DNA from: Symbiodinium natans
Lineage: Eukaryota > Sar > Dinophyceae > Suessiales > Symbiodiniaceae
Direction of reading: 5' to 3'
DNA: 64,000 nt
Assembly: GCA_905221605.1 (NCBI GenBank)
Contig: CAJNDS010001669.1
Location: 364,001-428,000, forward strand
Every line of letters starts with the position of its first letter. Positions within the stretch are counted from its first letter, which is position 1. The notes under the pieces are model-generated. The model was not told the origin of the DNA. It did not search any database and saw nothing but the letters and a program-made list of their open reading frames with translations. The position numbers and the translations under genes were made by a program. Below, piece by piece: positions 33,208 to 44,365 of the stretch.

Positions 33208-33430
33208 CGCTGCTACTGTTTGCTTAAGAACCCACCCAAAAATGAAATATTCTTCCCTGTGAGAGTCATTTGTTCCTATAAGGGTCAGAAAGGCATCATT
33301 GTTATCTCAAATTCATGGTTGGGATACTACTAAGAATTTAAATTATATTCCTTATTGCCCTTAAAAATGTAAAATGGCACCCAACTATGACAAAGACATG
33401 CTTTTTGGGGGGTTCTTAAGCAAATACTAG
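33208..33430. mobile_element. Nested pair of inverted-repeat elements
   Basis: Outer element: TGTTTGCTTAAGAACCCACC at the left, GGGGGGTTCTTAAGCAAATA at the right. Inside, 33312-33396 is a copy of the TTCATGGTTGGGA ... ACCCAACTATGACAAAG element that forms kinase introns at 54143-54241 and 55376-55535. Confidence 0.75.
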
Positions 33431-33574
33431 GCTGGTAAAGGACCACAAGCGAGGGGAAGCAGGCCGGGGCCCGATTCTGAACACCCTGACATTGAGAGGA
33501 AAGTATACCCATAGGGTTTAGGGTTTAGGGTTTAGGGTTTAGGGTTTAGGGTTTAGGGTTTAGGGTTTAGGGGA

Positions 33575-34300
33575 GTGCAGGCCAAGAAACAGGACAGCCC
33601 CAGCAATTTGCCACACATTCTCTGATATTTCCTTGGTGGCAGCATGCACACTGGCTTGACACTTCGGGGTAATCTTAGGGTAGTTACAAGGTCCCTTGAC
33701 ATGGGCCCTTAACGGGGACCCCTTATATATCCCGTTTTGTACCCTACACAACAGAACCCTTCAAAGAAGGTAAGGGGCCAAATTAAGGGACCATGGAAGT
33801 ACCCTGTACTAGGAGTCTGTCTTGGCTATGGACGTGTTTCGGGCTGTCTGAAGCCAGGCCGCAAGGCCAAGCATCCCGCCCCCTAAACCAGCCAGGGAAC
33901 CATCACTCCAAGCGGACGACCGTGGGCGCAAGTCCTGCCTGGCTACCTAGCTTAGGCCAAGCAGCTCTGGGCAAGTGCTCATAGGTAACCCACGACTGAA
34001 CCGGGTCACCAATAAGGTATAGGGGGGTTCTAACGCCAACGAAAAGGAACAGGGGTATACTGGGCATCCTCGACGAGTGCGAACGAGGAAGGACTTGTCC
34101 GCACAGAGGACGGTCTACATTAAAGACCCAGAAGAAATGCACTTAGACTTTCCGCAAAAATTCACAAGGATGCCTTGTATAATTTACGGTCCAATTCCCT
34201 CATGAGGGTATTGGGCTCTAGGGGAGGTACCGACCGAAAGGCACCCTTCACGCATGCTTCCTCTACTGTGAAGTTGGTTTCGCACACACGTACCTGCATC
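33575..34300. other. Stretch without a supported gene
   Basis: Non-telomeric sequence with 60-80 codon frames on both strands and no motif. 33660-33790 contains CCCTTATATATCCCG-like element pieces. Nothing firm. Confidence 0.4.
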
Positions 34301-34372
34301 CCTAAACCCTAAACCCTAAACCCTAAACCCTAAACCCTAAACCCTAAACCCTAAACCCTAAACCGTGGGTAC
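34300..34372. repeat. CCCTAAA array, about 10 units
   Basis: Perfect heptamers. CCCCAAACCCTAAA variants follow at 34480-34555. Confidence 0.95.
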
Positions 34373-34574
34373 TTGTTCAACCCTGAAGCCCTGGAGCCGA
34401 AACTCTCTGGACTCTGCACACTAAAAGCCCTAAACCCCTAAACCCTAAATGCTTTGTTTAAGCCCAGACTCTGAGCCCTAAACCCCAAACCCTAAACCCC
34501 AAACCCTAAAAACTAAAAACCCTAAACCCTAAACCCCAAACCCTAAACCCTAAGGGTTGGGCGGCACGAGCCCT

Positions 34575-37500
34575 CGGTTGCCCGCAGCACGTAGGACGAC
34601 GTCCATGGCCTCCCAGAGACCCCCACAGCCCCACCAAAAGGGCTTGGAGGGTTTAGGGTTTAGGGTTTAGGGTTTAGGGTTTAGGGTTTAGGGTTTAGGG
34701 TTTAGGGTTTAGGGTTTAGGGTTTAGGGCGAAATTGAGTTTAGGGTTTAGGGTTCCTTAGGGCTTCTCGGGTTTTAAGGGTTGATAGGGTTCACGCATTG
34801 TAGGGTTTCAAGGGCTCGAAGGTCTAACGGTTATAGGGTGTATGGCTCATAGGTTATACACGGTTGAAAGGGGTTTTGGGTTTATAGGGTCCATGGTTTG
34901 TAGGGTTTGGTGTTTAGGAGGGTTTCTAGGGCTTTACGGTTTATAGGATCTGGTGTTTAGGCACCCATACCCCTAATCAAGCATGATACATAGCATACTT
35001 CATAAGAAGGAAACCAATACGATCTAAGGGTTATTCCTGAACTAAGTGGGCTTTCTGAGGTTAAGCTGCGCAGAGCTTATGGGGTTTTATAGGGTTTTCG
35101 GCTAGGGACTCAGGCGGCTGAAGGTATGTTCGTTGATGAAGGGGGCTCTGTCTGTTCTTCGATCTCCATTTAGGGGCCCTTTCTTGGTAACATTTACGCT
35201 GTCCCGACGGAAGAAGACCTATTTTGGAAAACTGCACACTTACAGCAAAAAGCAAGGTTCTTGTTAAGGAACTTACACAAAGTTCCTGTCAAGGAACTTC
35301 AATTAAGATACCATGATTGGTACGGACCGTATAGGATTTACAAATGAACCCTATTATGATAGCTTGCTTGAAGTTCCTTAACGAGACCACAGTAAATTGA
35401 CTGCGGATTGCCCGCCTTGTCTGCTGCGTATTGCCAGCGACGATCTCCAGTGACTTGGGTGATGAAGCGAAACTCCACCTAGAATCTTCCTACTGGCTCT
35501 TACTTGGAGGTTCCTTCGTAGGGTTACAAGCAGAGTTGCCATGCTTAAAAAAACCCTACTTCTAGGCACCCATGAAGCTTCCAGTGTAGGGAAGGCTGGA
35601 GTGAGGTATCTTATATCCTTATACCCCATATATAAACCCTTTTGCGGGGTTCAAGGAGATACCTGATAACATCATGTGCCTAATCAGCGCTAGTAATCTT
35701 CCCATATTCCCAGTACCGTTGACTTAAGGACTTAAGTAACACAGCGCAATTGAAAATGAGAATCCCGATATCGTGTACGGCATATTTTCTTCAAAGAAGG
35801 GGTGGTGGGCTTTCTGAGCTACTAGCTCTTCGTGGTAGAAACTGAGAAAAGTTAGGGCTTCTAGGGCTTACCCGAAAAACTTTCCCAAACCCGACCCTTA
35901 CCTGCCCTGGTAACGGCCAGACCTGGGCCAAGCCACACAGGAGCCGTATAAGTTTGGATTTCTTAGTAGCCCAGTAGACATATTATAATAAGGGCACCCT
36001 GTTTTGGGGGTGGTTACTTTATAAGGGAACCCATAACCCAAAAAAAGGGTAAAGGGCACCACTGGGCTACCCTAAACCCTAAACCCTAAACCCTAAACCC
36101 TAAACCCTAAACCCTAAACCCTAAACCCTAAACCCAAGATTTGGGGGGTGCATGGCGCTTCGTTTTACAGAACTTCTGTGGGCCAAAAACAGAACGAGTC
36201 CCTAAACCCTAAACCCTAAACTCTGAACGCTCCAAACCCTTCAACTTCAGTGGGCCAAAGCAGAAGGAGTCAAGCGAGTCTCTGGCCTGCAGGGTCGTCA
36301 CTTCAGCCAGGACCTGCCGGTTGCTCCAGGGACTAAAGGAGGGGATCCTTCTTAGGGCTTCGGGTTTAGGGTTTAGGTTTAGGGTTTAGGGGGCTTTAGG
36401 GGTATCTGGTGGGGCTACTTAGGTTCGAAAATGGCTATAGACTAGAAGGTATACACCGGGGTTATATAGTTGAATAAGATAAAAGCAAGCCTCAACTCCT
36501 GGACAAGATTAAGGGTCCCTTCGAGTTGTCCCTCCACAAATCCCTTCATTGCACAAGGGGCGAACTTCGGCTTCATACCTAGGGGTCTAGACCCGGAAAA
36601 AGCCTAGGAATAAAAGGGTACCCTTTTTGGTGATAAGGGGATTCTAAAAAAAACCCAACCCTGAAACAGGAAAAAAGGGCCCTACTCCCGGTCCTAGAGG
36701 TTCACGGGCAACTGGAAGTCGGGTTTAGGTTTTAGGGTTTCGGGTTTAGGCTGTTTAGGGGTAGTTACAAGTGGGGCTATAAGTATCCTGAGTGGGGTTT
36801 CCAGAACCCTACTTGTAACAACCCTCAAGAAACTCCACGTAGGGTCACAGGGTCATCTCAAATTTGGTGGCACCGGCTGCACTGGGGCGGCGTACGGCGT
36901 TCTGGTTCCAGGAGTGTGACGCCACTTCGCCAGTGCCAATGTCGATCTCAGCAATTCGGCGCGAGTAGCTCAAGAATGCAGGGGCTCAACAACGGGACTT
37001 GCAAAAAACAAAGCCTCTGCAACAAGGAATGCACCTTACCAAAATGTAGGGGATTCTTGGTTTGGGGAGGAAGCTCCATTCCTTGAATAAGGGGTTTCGG
37101 TGGAGCTGGCGTGGGCGCAAGCATCCAGGGAATGAGGGCCCTATATACACCCTTCAAGGGATCCCTAAACCCTAAAGCGTACACGCTAAACGCTACACCC
37201 TAAACCCTAAACTCTAAACCCTAAACCCAAACCCTAAACCCTAAACCCCAAACCCTAAACACTAAACCCTAAGCCCTAAACCCTACGCCCGACTCGACCC
37301 TCTGAGGTCTCGAGCTGTGGGCATCGGCATGCCACTGGGCCTCGGCTCCCATATCTGCTGGTTGGGACAGTAGGGTTTAGGGTTTAGGGTTTAGGATTTA
37401 GGGTTTAGGGTTTGGGGTTTAGGGCTTGGGGTTTAGGGTTTAGATTTTTCTGGCACCCGCATAGCTGCACGAACCACTCCGCAGGGATTCCTGGCAGGGT

Positions 37501-38257
37501 TCAGGGCCTGCCCCGAACCGTCAACTTTAGGGTTTAGGGTCAAGGGTTTAGAGGGTTGAGGGTTTGGGGTAGGGTTGAGGGTTGAGGGTTGAGGGTTGAG
37601 GGTTTAGGGTCGAGGGTTTAGAGCCTAGGGTTGAGGGTTTATGGGTAGAGATCGGAGCGGCCAAGGAGAAGAATGCGCATTGGAACCGACAGGAAGGTTG
37701 AAACAAAACACGACTCATGGCCGAATCGACAATGGGTCTGAAGTTCTGAAGACAAGATCTGGCAAGCATGAACGACTGTGCGCACGAGACAGGGCTTGAT
37801 TTCTATTATGTGGAACCCATATATACTTGGAGGTTCATGGGTATAAGTAAGGTTCTAAGAATGCTAACTATACTTCTAACCCTATTTAGGGTACTTATAA
37901 ACCTACTTTTAAGTACCCATGAATCTCCAAGTACACTCAACCCTAAACCCTAAACCCTAAACCCTAAACCCTAAACCCCACATGAGCCCCCGGCGTGTCG
38001 AATGCCTTCAATAGCTTCTCCCCCAATCTCTTCGCCTTGCAGGGCCACAGGAGGCAAACCATCTGCCAAAATTCCTAAACCCGGCAGAACCCCAATCACC
38101 ATCTGATGCGTGGTCCTGTGTAGGGCTGGGTTTTGGGTTTAGGGTTTAGGGTCCAGGGTTTAGGGTTCAGGGTTTAGGGACAGCTTTTCGGGGGATACGC
38201 ATACACCTACACCCCCCCTAAGAAGCCCCTGCAGGGCTTCGGCTTTATGTTTGTGTC

Positions 38258-38292
<35 letters not shown>

Positions 38293-38393
38293 GGGACGTA
38301 CTACTAACAGTCCTTAATGGGGATTATACTTGTTGGGGGTAATAGAATCCCCATTAAGGACTGTCATAAGAGAGAACATCCCATTCAAAACAC

Positions 38394-38438
<45 letters not shown>

Positions 38439-41366
38439 GTCCGTTCTCTAAACAACCCTCAAGGGCCGGACCGTGTCCAAGAAGACCTGCTTCCCACTGA
38501 GCGAGTAGGCCGAGAGCAGGCCTGCGAGTGAAGTAGGGTTTAGGGTTTAGGGTTTAGGGTTTTGGGTTTAGGGCAGAGGGACCCTTGAAAGGAAGGAAGA
38601 GGTATGCTTGAAATGCGGAGTGTTGTGCTCTTTGGGTCCCAAAGAGCAGGTTGAAGGAAGCACCTCAGTCACGGTACGGACTATCCCTCCCCCCCCCCCC
38701 CCCCCCCCCGAGGGTTTAGGGTTTAGGGTTGAAGAGGTCGTGTGCAAGCCCTGAGCCCTGTTGAACCTGGAAAGAACCTTCACGCCAGGAAACCCTAAAC
38801 CCTAAACCCTGAACCCTAAACCCGGAACCCTGAACCCAGAGGCTGGAAGTTCAACGCTAGGGTGAGCCCTGGTACAGGGTTTTGGAGTTAGGTTTTGGGA
38901 ACCCTGAACCCTGAACCCTGACCCCTTTTTTGAACCCAGGCTCTGAGCATCAGCTGGGACCACCAAGCACCGCGTCTGAACCCTGACCCCTGAAACCTAA
39001 ACCCTGAACCCAATAATCCTGAAACCCATCCTTGTAGGGTGTTCAACCTCAAAGCCGTAAGCTTTAAACGCTTCGGTTCAGAGTTTAGGGTTTACGGTTC
39101 CGCGCTTGGGGTTTAGGGTCAGGGTTTAGGGTTAGGGGGTTAGAGTTTAGGCTTTAGGGTTCAGGGTTTGGGGTTGGGGGTTTGGGGGTTTCTCTACCTG
39201 CGAAGGCCCGGATGTTGATCTCGAAGAGGCTGTGCTGTCCGTGCCTTGGGGTTTAGAGTTTGGAGTTTAGGGGTTTAGGGTCTAGGGTTCAGCGTCATAA
39301 ATCCTAGACCCTAACTCCCAAACCCGAGTTCCCAAACCTTGAACCCTAAACCATACACCCCAAACCCTAAACCCTAAACCCTAAACCCTAAACCCTATAG
39401 AAGAAACAACCCAGGGGAGCCCAACCTCTGGAAGCCAAGAAAGTTGAATACCATACGTTGGGCTGTTCCCCCTTGTACTTGGAGGTTCATGGTACTTAGT
39501 AACCACTTATAACTGGGCTTATAACCCTACTTATGATTGGGATAACCCGGATAACCCCTATAAGGTCCTTTAGGGGCATTATAAGTATAGTTATAAGTAC
39601 AGGTATAATTGGTTAGTAAGTCCCATGAACCTTCAAGTAACAGCCCTTAAGAGGGACTCTGGTAACCGCTGTTATAATCCCTACTAAGGACTGTTGGTGT
39701 AATAAGGGGAACGCCCCAAAATTCTTCCTTACCTTAAGAGCCCCAAGCAGAACCTAGGAAATACGAACCCTATATAAGGGGCTTCAGACTAGGAATCTAC
39801 AAAGAAGTCGATGTTTGGGATCGCGCAGTTAAATCATGACAAAGGCTCCTTACCATTGGGGGCCCTAGCCCCATAAACCCTAAACCCTACACCCTACACC
39901 CTAAACCCTAAACCTTCCTGCCTTGCTGGCAGGACGGGCTGGGAGGACAGTTCTTCCATTGGGGAGAGCTTCTCGGATGCAAACCCTAAACCCTGAACCC
40001 TAAACCCTGAAACCTGCAACCCTTTTGAACCTGGATTCTGCTTCATGCCAGGGACTGAGGCCCGCGCTAATGGCTCAACCATTAACCCTTTTGAGCCTCA
40101 AACCCTAAACCCTAAACCCTAAACCCTGAACCCTGAACCCTGAACCCTAAACCCCATTCCCATGGTGAAGGGAGTCTGTGGCGCTCGCCCGTGCAGGGCG
40201 AGATTGCAGTTTCGGATTCAGGCTTGCGACATGTCATCTAAGACCTGGAAAATCTGTTTTTGGTGATCTACTACGATTATCTTACGAACCACCCAAAACA
40301 AGAAGAATAATGTTCCCTATATTGCCCGTTCGAGGCGGACTTTTTTGGGGGTGGCTCTTAAGCAGAGAGTTGTGTGAGGTTTACGGATTTCCTGGTTGTT
40401 TGCCTATTGTGAATGAGCCCAAAACCCCTGTGGGTGAAAGGAAAGGACAACTTGAACCAGGGGGTCTTCATTCTGAGTTCGGAGCCCTCAACCCCAAACC
40501 GGAAACCCTAAACTCTGAACCCTAAACTCTGAACCCTAAACCTTAAACTGAGGCCGATTTCTTCATTAAGGGGTCTGTGGCCTTCTTGGGGAGCTGCCAC
40601 GCATCTGCGGCTGGGTCGTGGGGCCCAGCGCGCCCAGGGCCACGGCTTCTCGGAGGTGGGGAGGTGGGCTCGCTCCAAATAGTCAGCAGCGGCCTTTCGA
40701 TGGGCTGTTCAGGCTCGGCTACATCTACGCCAAGTAATAGTACATGCACGCAGAATTGCAAGTAGCTACGAAGGAATTAATGCTGCGCCTGGTTTGGTAG
40801 GGGCCCCCTGCATAAAGTCAGATTGGCCGGGCTATTCAGGACACACCGACTGTTTGGGGGTGCAGAGTGGGGTCGGCAATTAAGGCAAATCGTCCGGGTG
40901 TCGAAAGAAGATTCCGCGCAAAATCAATTGCCGGGCATCGCTGTTTCTAAACTCCTCCCTATTGAAATCATACAAAACCCTTAGGCGAAAACAAGCTTCG
41001 AGTATCTTGGGGGAGGGGGGGGGGGCACTCCACAGGGTACAACATTCGAATAGCAATGTTGATGATCCACATCTGACACTTGGGATGTTCCGCCTTATAC
41101 TAGCCGTCCTTCATACGGATTAAAATAGGGGCTACTATAATCCCTATGCTGTTAGTATAAGGGGAACCTCCCAAGCTGACACTGCCAACAGGCCACGTTG
41201 AACTCTTCCTCCAAGCCCATGAGCCACAAAGTGGACCTCAATGGGAATAGCTTTCTTGCAGCCCCACCCGCGACACTGACTCTCTCCTCCCACTCTCCCC
41301 CACTCTCGCTGTCCCTCTCTGTCTCTCTCTCTCTCTCTCTTCCTCTCTCTTTCTCTCTCTTTGTGT

Positions 41367-41398
<32 letters not shown>

Positions 41399-43502
41399 TT
41401 GTGTCTCTCTCTCTCTCTCTCTCTCTCTCGCCCAACCCTTCAAACTGTATGCTGGGCTGCACACAAGCCATCAAGCATGGTGATAGCCTTGGTCATAGTG
41501 TCAGGATAACCAATCTTCCCTTGCACACGCCCACCGAATGCAAAACTTTTATCTATACTCCCCTTAGAACCTTAATAAAAATAATATGTTTATCCTCTTG
41601 GGATCCATATAAGCAAAAATCGCAAATAATTCCCGAGGGGGATATAGTAATTGCATCAATGTCAAGGTTCATGCGGACTTCTTGCATGCCTGCTTCTGCA
41701 ATGAGGCTCCCACCATGATGCAAACTGCACACCCAGAGACTCCAATACTCATCTAGGGTTTAGGGTTTAGGGTTTAGGGCTCAGGGCTTAGGGTTTGGGG
41801 TAAGGAACCATCTTATATTGCAAGGGTTTTTCCTTAATTGCGGGGTATTGGAGTCCCTGGGCCTGAACCACACGCAAGTTGCTAACGCACTGGGTCGCCA
41901 TGCCATTTTGCACCAATCCTGGCGCGGCATGCTGACGCGAAAAGGGGCAGTAGATGCTCACGAACCACGAATGCCTTAAAGGGTTCAGGGTTTAGATTAG
42001 GGTTTAGGGTTTAGGGTTTAGGCTTTAGGGTTCAGGGTCCTGAACAAGCCAACTGACAGGTGCAGAGGGCCTTAGCCCGCTTACTACGTCAGCGATCGTG
42101 TTTGTCAGGGTTTTGAAGCAAGGATTCTCAACCGAGGCCAATTCCTTAGATAAGGGGTCTGATGCTCTTTGAATCAGAAACCGAAGAACAATAATTGACC
42201 TGAACCTTCGACGCTTCACCCGAATCGAAACCCTGAACCCTATACTGCCCTAAACCCTAAACTCCCTAAACTCCCTAACCCTAAACTCCCTAACCCTAAA
42301 CCCTAAACCCTACGAGGCTCCGCGAGCCTTGATGCGGCCTGAGGCTGCCATCACCTCGTCGTGGCCCCAGGCCTTCTCCCTGCGCGCAGCATCAGCGGGG
42401 GTCAGGAGGGTTTAGGGTTTAGGGTTTAAGGTTTAGGGTTTAGGGTTTCTCACAGCGTCCACTTCTGAGGGTTAGTTTTTAGGGTTTCTAGGGCTAGCGT
42501 TTCGGATTCTGAAAGTGGGTTTAATACGGCCCTTGTTCTACCATTTTGGGGCTTGGGGCCGAAGACCGTAGTTCTCTTTAAAGCTTGTGGGATTTCGGGT
42601 GCAGGGTTTAGGGTAAGATTCAGGGTTTATGACTTTAGCCCTTAGCTCATCAGAAAGGTCCCTCTCTCTCTCTCTCGCAGACTCAGAAAGGTCCCTAGAA
42701 AGATCAAACCCTGATACAACAACCACTAAATAGGCCCGCCTCCCCTAAACCCTAAAACCTGAACGGACAACCCAACTTATTAACCCAAACCCTTTTTTGA
42801 ACCCGGAACCCTAAACCCTAAACGCTATGTACCCTGAACCCTACTTCTTACGAAGAAATCAACAGGGCTTCCAAGAAGTGTAGCAAGCAAGGCTCCAGAG
42901 TCCCCATCTAGTCTAGGGGCTAAAATGGGGTTTGGGAGGGTTTAGGGTTTAGGGCTAGGGTTTAGGGTGTAGGAACAAAAACCTGTTCTGCCCAAACCCA
43001 GAAAGCAAATCACCAAGGATATTCTTTAGGGGGGCACGAGAACTTAAGTTGTACCAGTGTACCCCATAACCAAAAGTCCCCAACAGGAAGTTGGGCTTAG
43101 CAGGCTCTGGATTCAGTCTTTACACCCCACACCGCAAACCCTGAACCCTGAACCCTGAACCCTGAACCCTAAACCCTAAACCCTAAACCCTAAACCCTAA
43201 ACCCTAAACCCTAAACCCCGACACGTGGTGTCCTGTAGCCTTTCCAGGTGAACTGCATGGCGCCCCGAACCTCTGAGGCCTCACGGAGACTTTGGGGCTT
43301 AGGGCTTAGGGTTTAGGGTTTAGGGTTTAGGGTTTAGGGTCTAGGGTTTATAAGGGTCTAGGGTTTAGGGTCTAGGGTTTAGGGTCTAGGGTCTAGAATT
43401 TAGGGCTTAAGATTTAGGTACATTTGGGGGTAAGTTTCTTCCGTGCGGCGTGGAGGGCGTGTTGCTCCGGCGGGGGTGAACTGGAGGCCGGTTTCAGCTG
43501 GT
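34575..43502 (-). CDS. GH47 alpha-1,2-mannosidase, N-terminal and middle exons
   Basis: GH47 enzymes trim alpha-1,2-mannose from N-glycans in the ER or Golgi. Short exons separated by telomeric repeats translate on the minus strand into family motifs in the right order: 43502-43437 (PPPEQHALHAARKKL), 43296-43219 (MQFTWKGYR), 42408-42312 (AWGHDEVMAASG), 41500-41464 (AITMLDGL), about 41243-41185 (STLWLMGLEEEFN), 39238-39190 (SLFEINIRAFAG, with the conserved active-site Glu), 38534-38462 (GLLSAYSLSGKQVFLD), 38050-37982 (KAKRLGEKLLKAFDTP), 37371-37285 (SGMPMPTARDLRG), 36959-36845 (EIDIGTGEVASHSWNQNA), 36345-36240 (LAEVTTLQ) and 34650-34575 (WEAMDVVLRAAGNRGLVP). No start codon was identified. The remaining catalytic part is not adjacent; a matching piece occurs at 4.0-4.4 kb. 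Divergence (ARDLRG, LQARDSL) could mean decay in places. Confidence 0.78.
34650..34760. repeat. TTTAGGG array, about 11 units
   Basis: It abuts the GH47 exon that ends GLVP. Downstream to 34970 are degenerate TATAGGG variants. Confidence 0.95.
34970..35960. other. Stretch with element fragments, no supported gene
   Basis: GTTCCTTGTTAAGGAAC-like inverted phrases at 35258-35300 and 35370-35385, and TACTTGGAGGTTCCT at 35502 with its partner GGCACCCATGAAGCTTCCAG at 35567-35586 (a diverged element). Frames here are short. Confidence 0.4.
35963..36075. mobile_element. CTTGGTAGCCCAG family element
   Basis: TAGTAGCCCAGTAGACATAT at the left, TTTGGGGGTGGTTACTTTAT in the middle, GGGCACCACTGGGCTACC at the right. 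A CCCTAAA array (36072-36136) is joined to its right end. Confidence 0.7.
36172..36271. repeat. Telomeric run between direct copies of a GH47 exon edge
   Basis: 36172-36200 and 36244-36271 match over about 28 bases with a few changes, and CCCTAAA-like sequence lies between. The right copy adjoins the LAEVTTLQ exon. Confidence 0.85.
37375..37660. repeat. TTTAGGG, TTGAGGG and mixed variants
   Basis: 37373-37440 TTTAGGG with TTTGGGG, 37525-37635 TTGAGGG/TTTAGAG. The island 37445-37520 is open on the minus strand (GQALNPARNPCGVVRAAM) and could be an extra GH47 exon. Confidence 0.85.
37827..37935. mobile_element. TACTTGGAGGTTCATGG family element
   Basis: TACTTGGAGGTTCATGGGTA at the left mirrors TACCCATGAATCTCCAAGTA at the right. 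It sits in a GH47 intron and is followed directly by a CCCTAAA array. Confidence 0.85.
38255..38440. mobile_element. GGGATGTTC family element between TA and TG microsatellites
   Basis: A TA run at 38262-38290, the element at 38290-38372 (AACAGTCCTTAATGGGGATT mirrored by AATCCCCATTAAGGACTGT), then TA/TG runs at 38393-38438. It is in a GH47 intron. Confidence 0.75.
39460..39716. mobile_element. Nested elements: TACTTGGAGGTTC inside GGGATGTTCCCCC
   Basis: GGCTGTTCCCCCTTG at 39460 and AATAAGGGGAACGCCCC at 39699-39716 are the outer ends. The inner element 39476-39648 runs from TACTTGGAGGTTCATGGTAC to CCCATGAACCTTCAAGTA. The outer element is split in its left arm. Confidence 0.75.
39720..41085. 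other. GH47 intron region with unassigned sequence
   Basis: CCCTAAA/CCCTGAA groups at 39868-39915 and 40098-40155; a TTGCTYAAG-type element at 40268-40376. The minus-strand frame 40761-40543 is Pro-rich (TIWSEPTSPPPRSRGPGRAG) and open, but it does not fit GH47 at this position. Confidence 0.4.
41086..41174. mobile_element. GGGATGTTCCNCC family element
   Basis: GGGATGTTCCGCCTTATACT at the left, AGTATAAGGGGAACCTCCC at the right. It directly follows the GH47 STLWLMGL exon on the minus strand and is probably its downstream intron. Confidence 0.75.
41281..41430. repeat. CT microsatellite
   Basis: About 140 bases of CT with TTTGTG interruptions, inside the GH47 intron between AITMLDGL and STLWLMGL. 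Ser/Leu and Arg/Glu frames across it are artefacts. Confidence 0.95.
43140..43216. repeat. CCCTGAA then CCCTAAA array
   Basis: About 4 CCCTGAA and 8 CCCTAAA units beside the GH47 exon at 43219. Confidence 0.93.
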
Positions 43503-43504
43503 GA

Positions 43505-43575
43505 TGGGTTTAGGGTTTAGGGTTTAGGGTTTAGGGTTTAGGGTTTAGGGTTTAGGGTTTAGGGTTTAGGGTGTT
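43505..43575. repeat. TTTAGGG array, about 10 units
   Basis: Perfect heptamers abutting the most 5' GH47 exon seen. Confidence 0.95.
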
Positions 43576-43689
43576 CCAGAGGTTGAACTTGCTCACATGG
43601 GGATTCTTGGTCTATCATCTGTATACAGTTGCCAAAAATGCAGAACTGTAACGCGACATTAGAATAATATATATATACATATATACATA

Positions 43690-44365
43690 TATAATCACTT
43701 GGGCTCCTTTAATGGCAAGGCCTTCGGAGCATAGATGTGGTTTCCTTTTTTGGCCAATCTCATTCCTTGCGCGCCTTCAAGAGATGGCTTGCCTTCGCGC
43801 TCCGCTCGGATTCTCTCTGGCTTCGGATGGCAACGGTGCGGCTTGGAAATCTTCTCCCCGGAATATTGAACCCCCGCCCTACCCCCCACTCCGATTGTAG
43901 TTACATTCGTGTGTGTGTGTGTGTGTTTTTTTGGGGGGGTTTCAATATTAGGGGGGAAGGGGGGTTATTTTTCGGGGGAAGGGATTCAATGTATGCAGCA
44001 AGACGCTCTATTTACGGGATTTCTCTGGTTTGGCTGTCCGGCTCGCTGTCCTGCAGGCGCACTCGTTAACACTCTCAATTTTAGCACTGAGCATGCATCT
44101 GCCTCCGCCATTAGGCAAAGCCTCTCTGAGCTCAGCACGTGCAGGCTATCCGCACGTGCTGAGCCAGCGTAACGAGAATATTGAAGATAGCTATGTCTGG
44201 TATATGTGCCGTCCGAGTCCTGCCTTTCAGCTGCGCCCTGTGCAAACTCTCGACCGTCATGCTCCACTCTCTGCAGCATGCTTTCTTGCGTTTCTGCCTG
44301 ACTCGGACCATCTTGCATGGGACTCAGCCCGTTTGGGTGGTCCTCGCACCGTCGCCTCTTGGATC
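43690..44365. other. Region between kinase stop and GH47 exons
   Basis: The minus frame 43889-43695 (KPHRCHPKPERIRAEREGKP) is open but looks like a dispersed repeat. GT and G runs lie at 43912-43978. A hairpin lies at 44130-44164. This should contain the kinase 3' UTR and the GH47 5' end; neither is resolved. Confidence 0.45.
44130..44164. repeat. 13-bp perfect stem, 9-nt loop
   Basis: GCTCAGCACGTGC (44130-44142) pairs with GCACGTGCTGAGC (44152-44164) around AGGCTATCC. It is about 200 bases past the kinase stop on the transcribed strand, so it may be in the 3' UTR. Role unknown. Confidence 0.9.

Noticed and set aside
41144-41509. Arg/Glu and Ser/Leu repeat proteins of about 100 codons on both strands
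   Set aside because: Products of the CT microsatellite in a GH47 intron; the real coding part here is the short STLWLMGLEEEFN exon.
43695-43889. Minus frame KPHRCHPKPERIRAEREG as a gene
   Set aside because: No start context or partner exons; it resembles a dispersed repeat, and the opposite strand is equally open.
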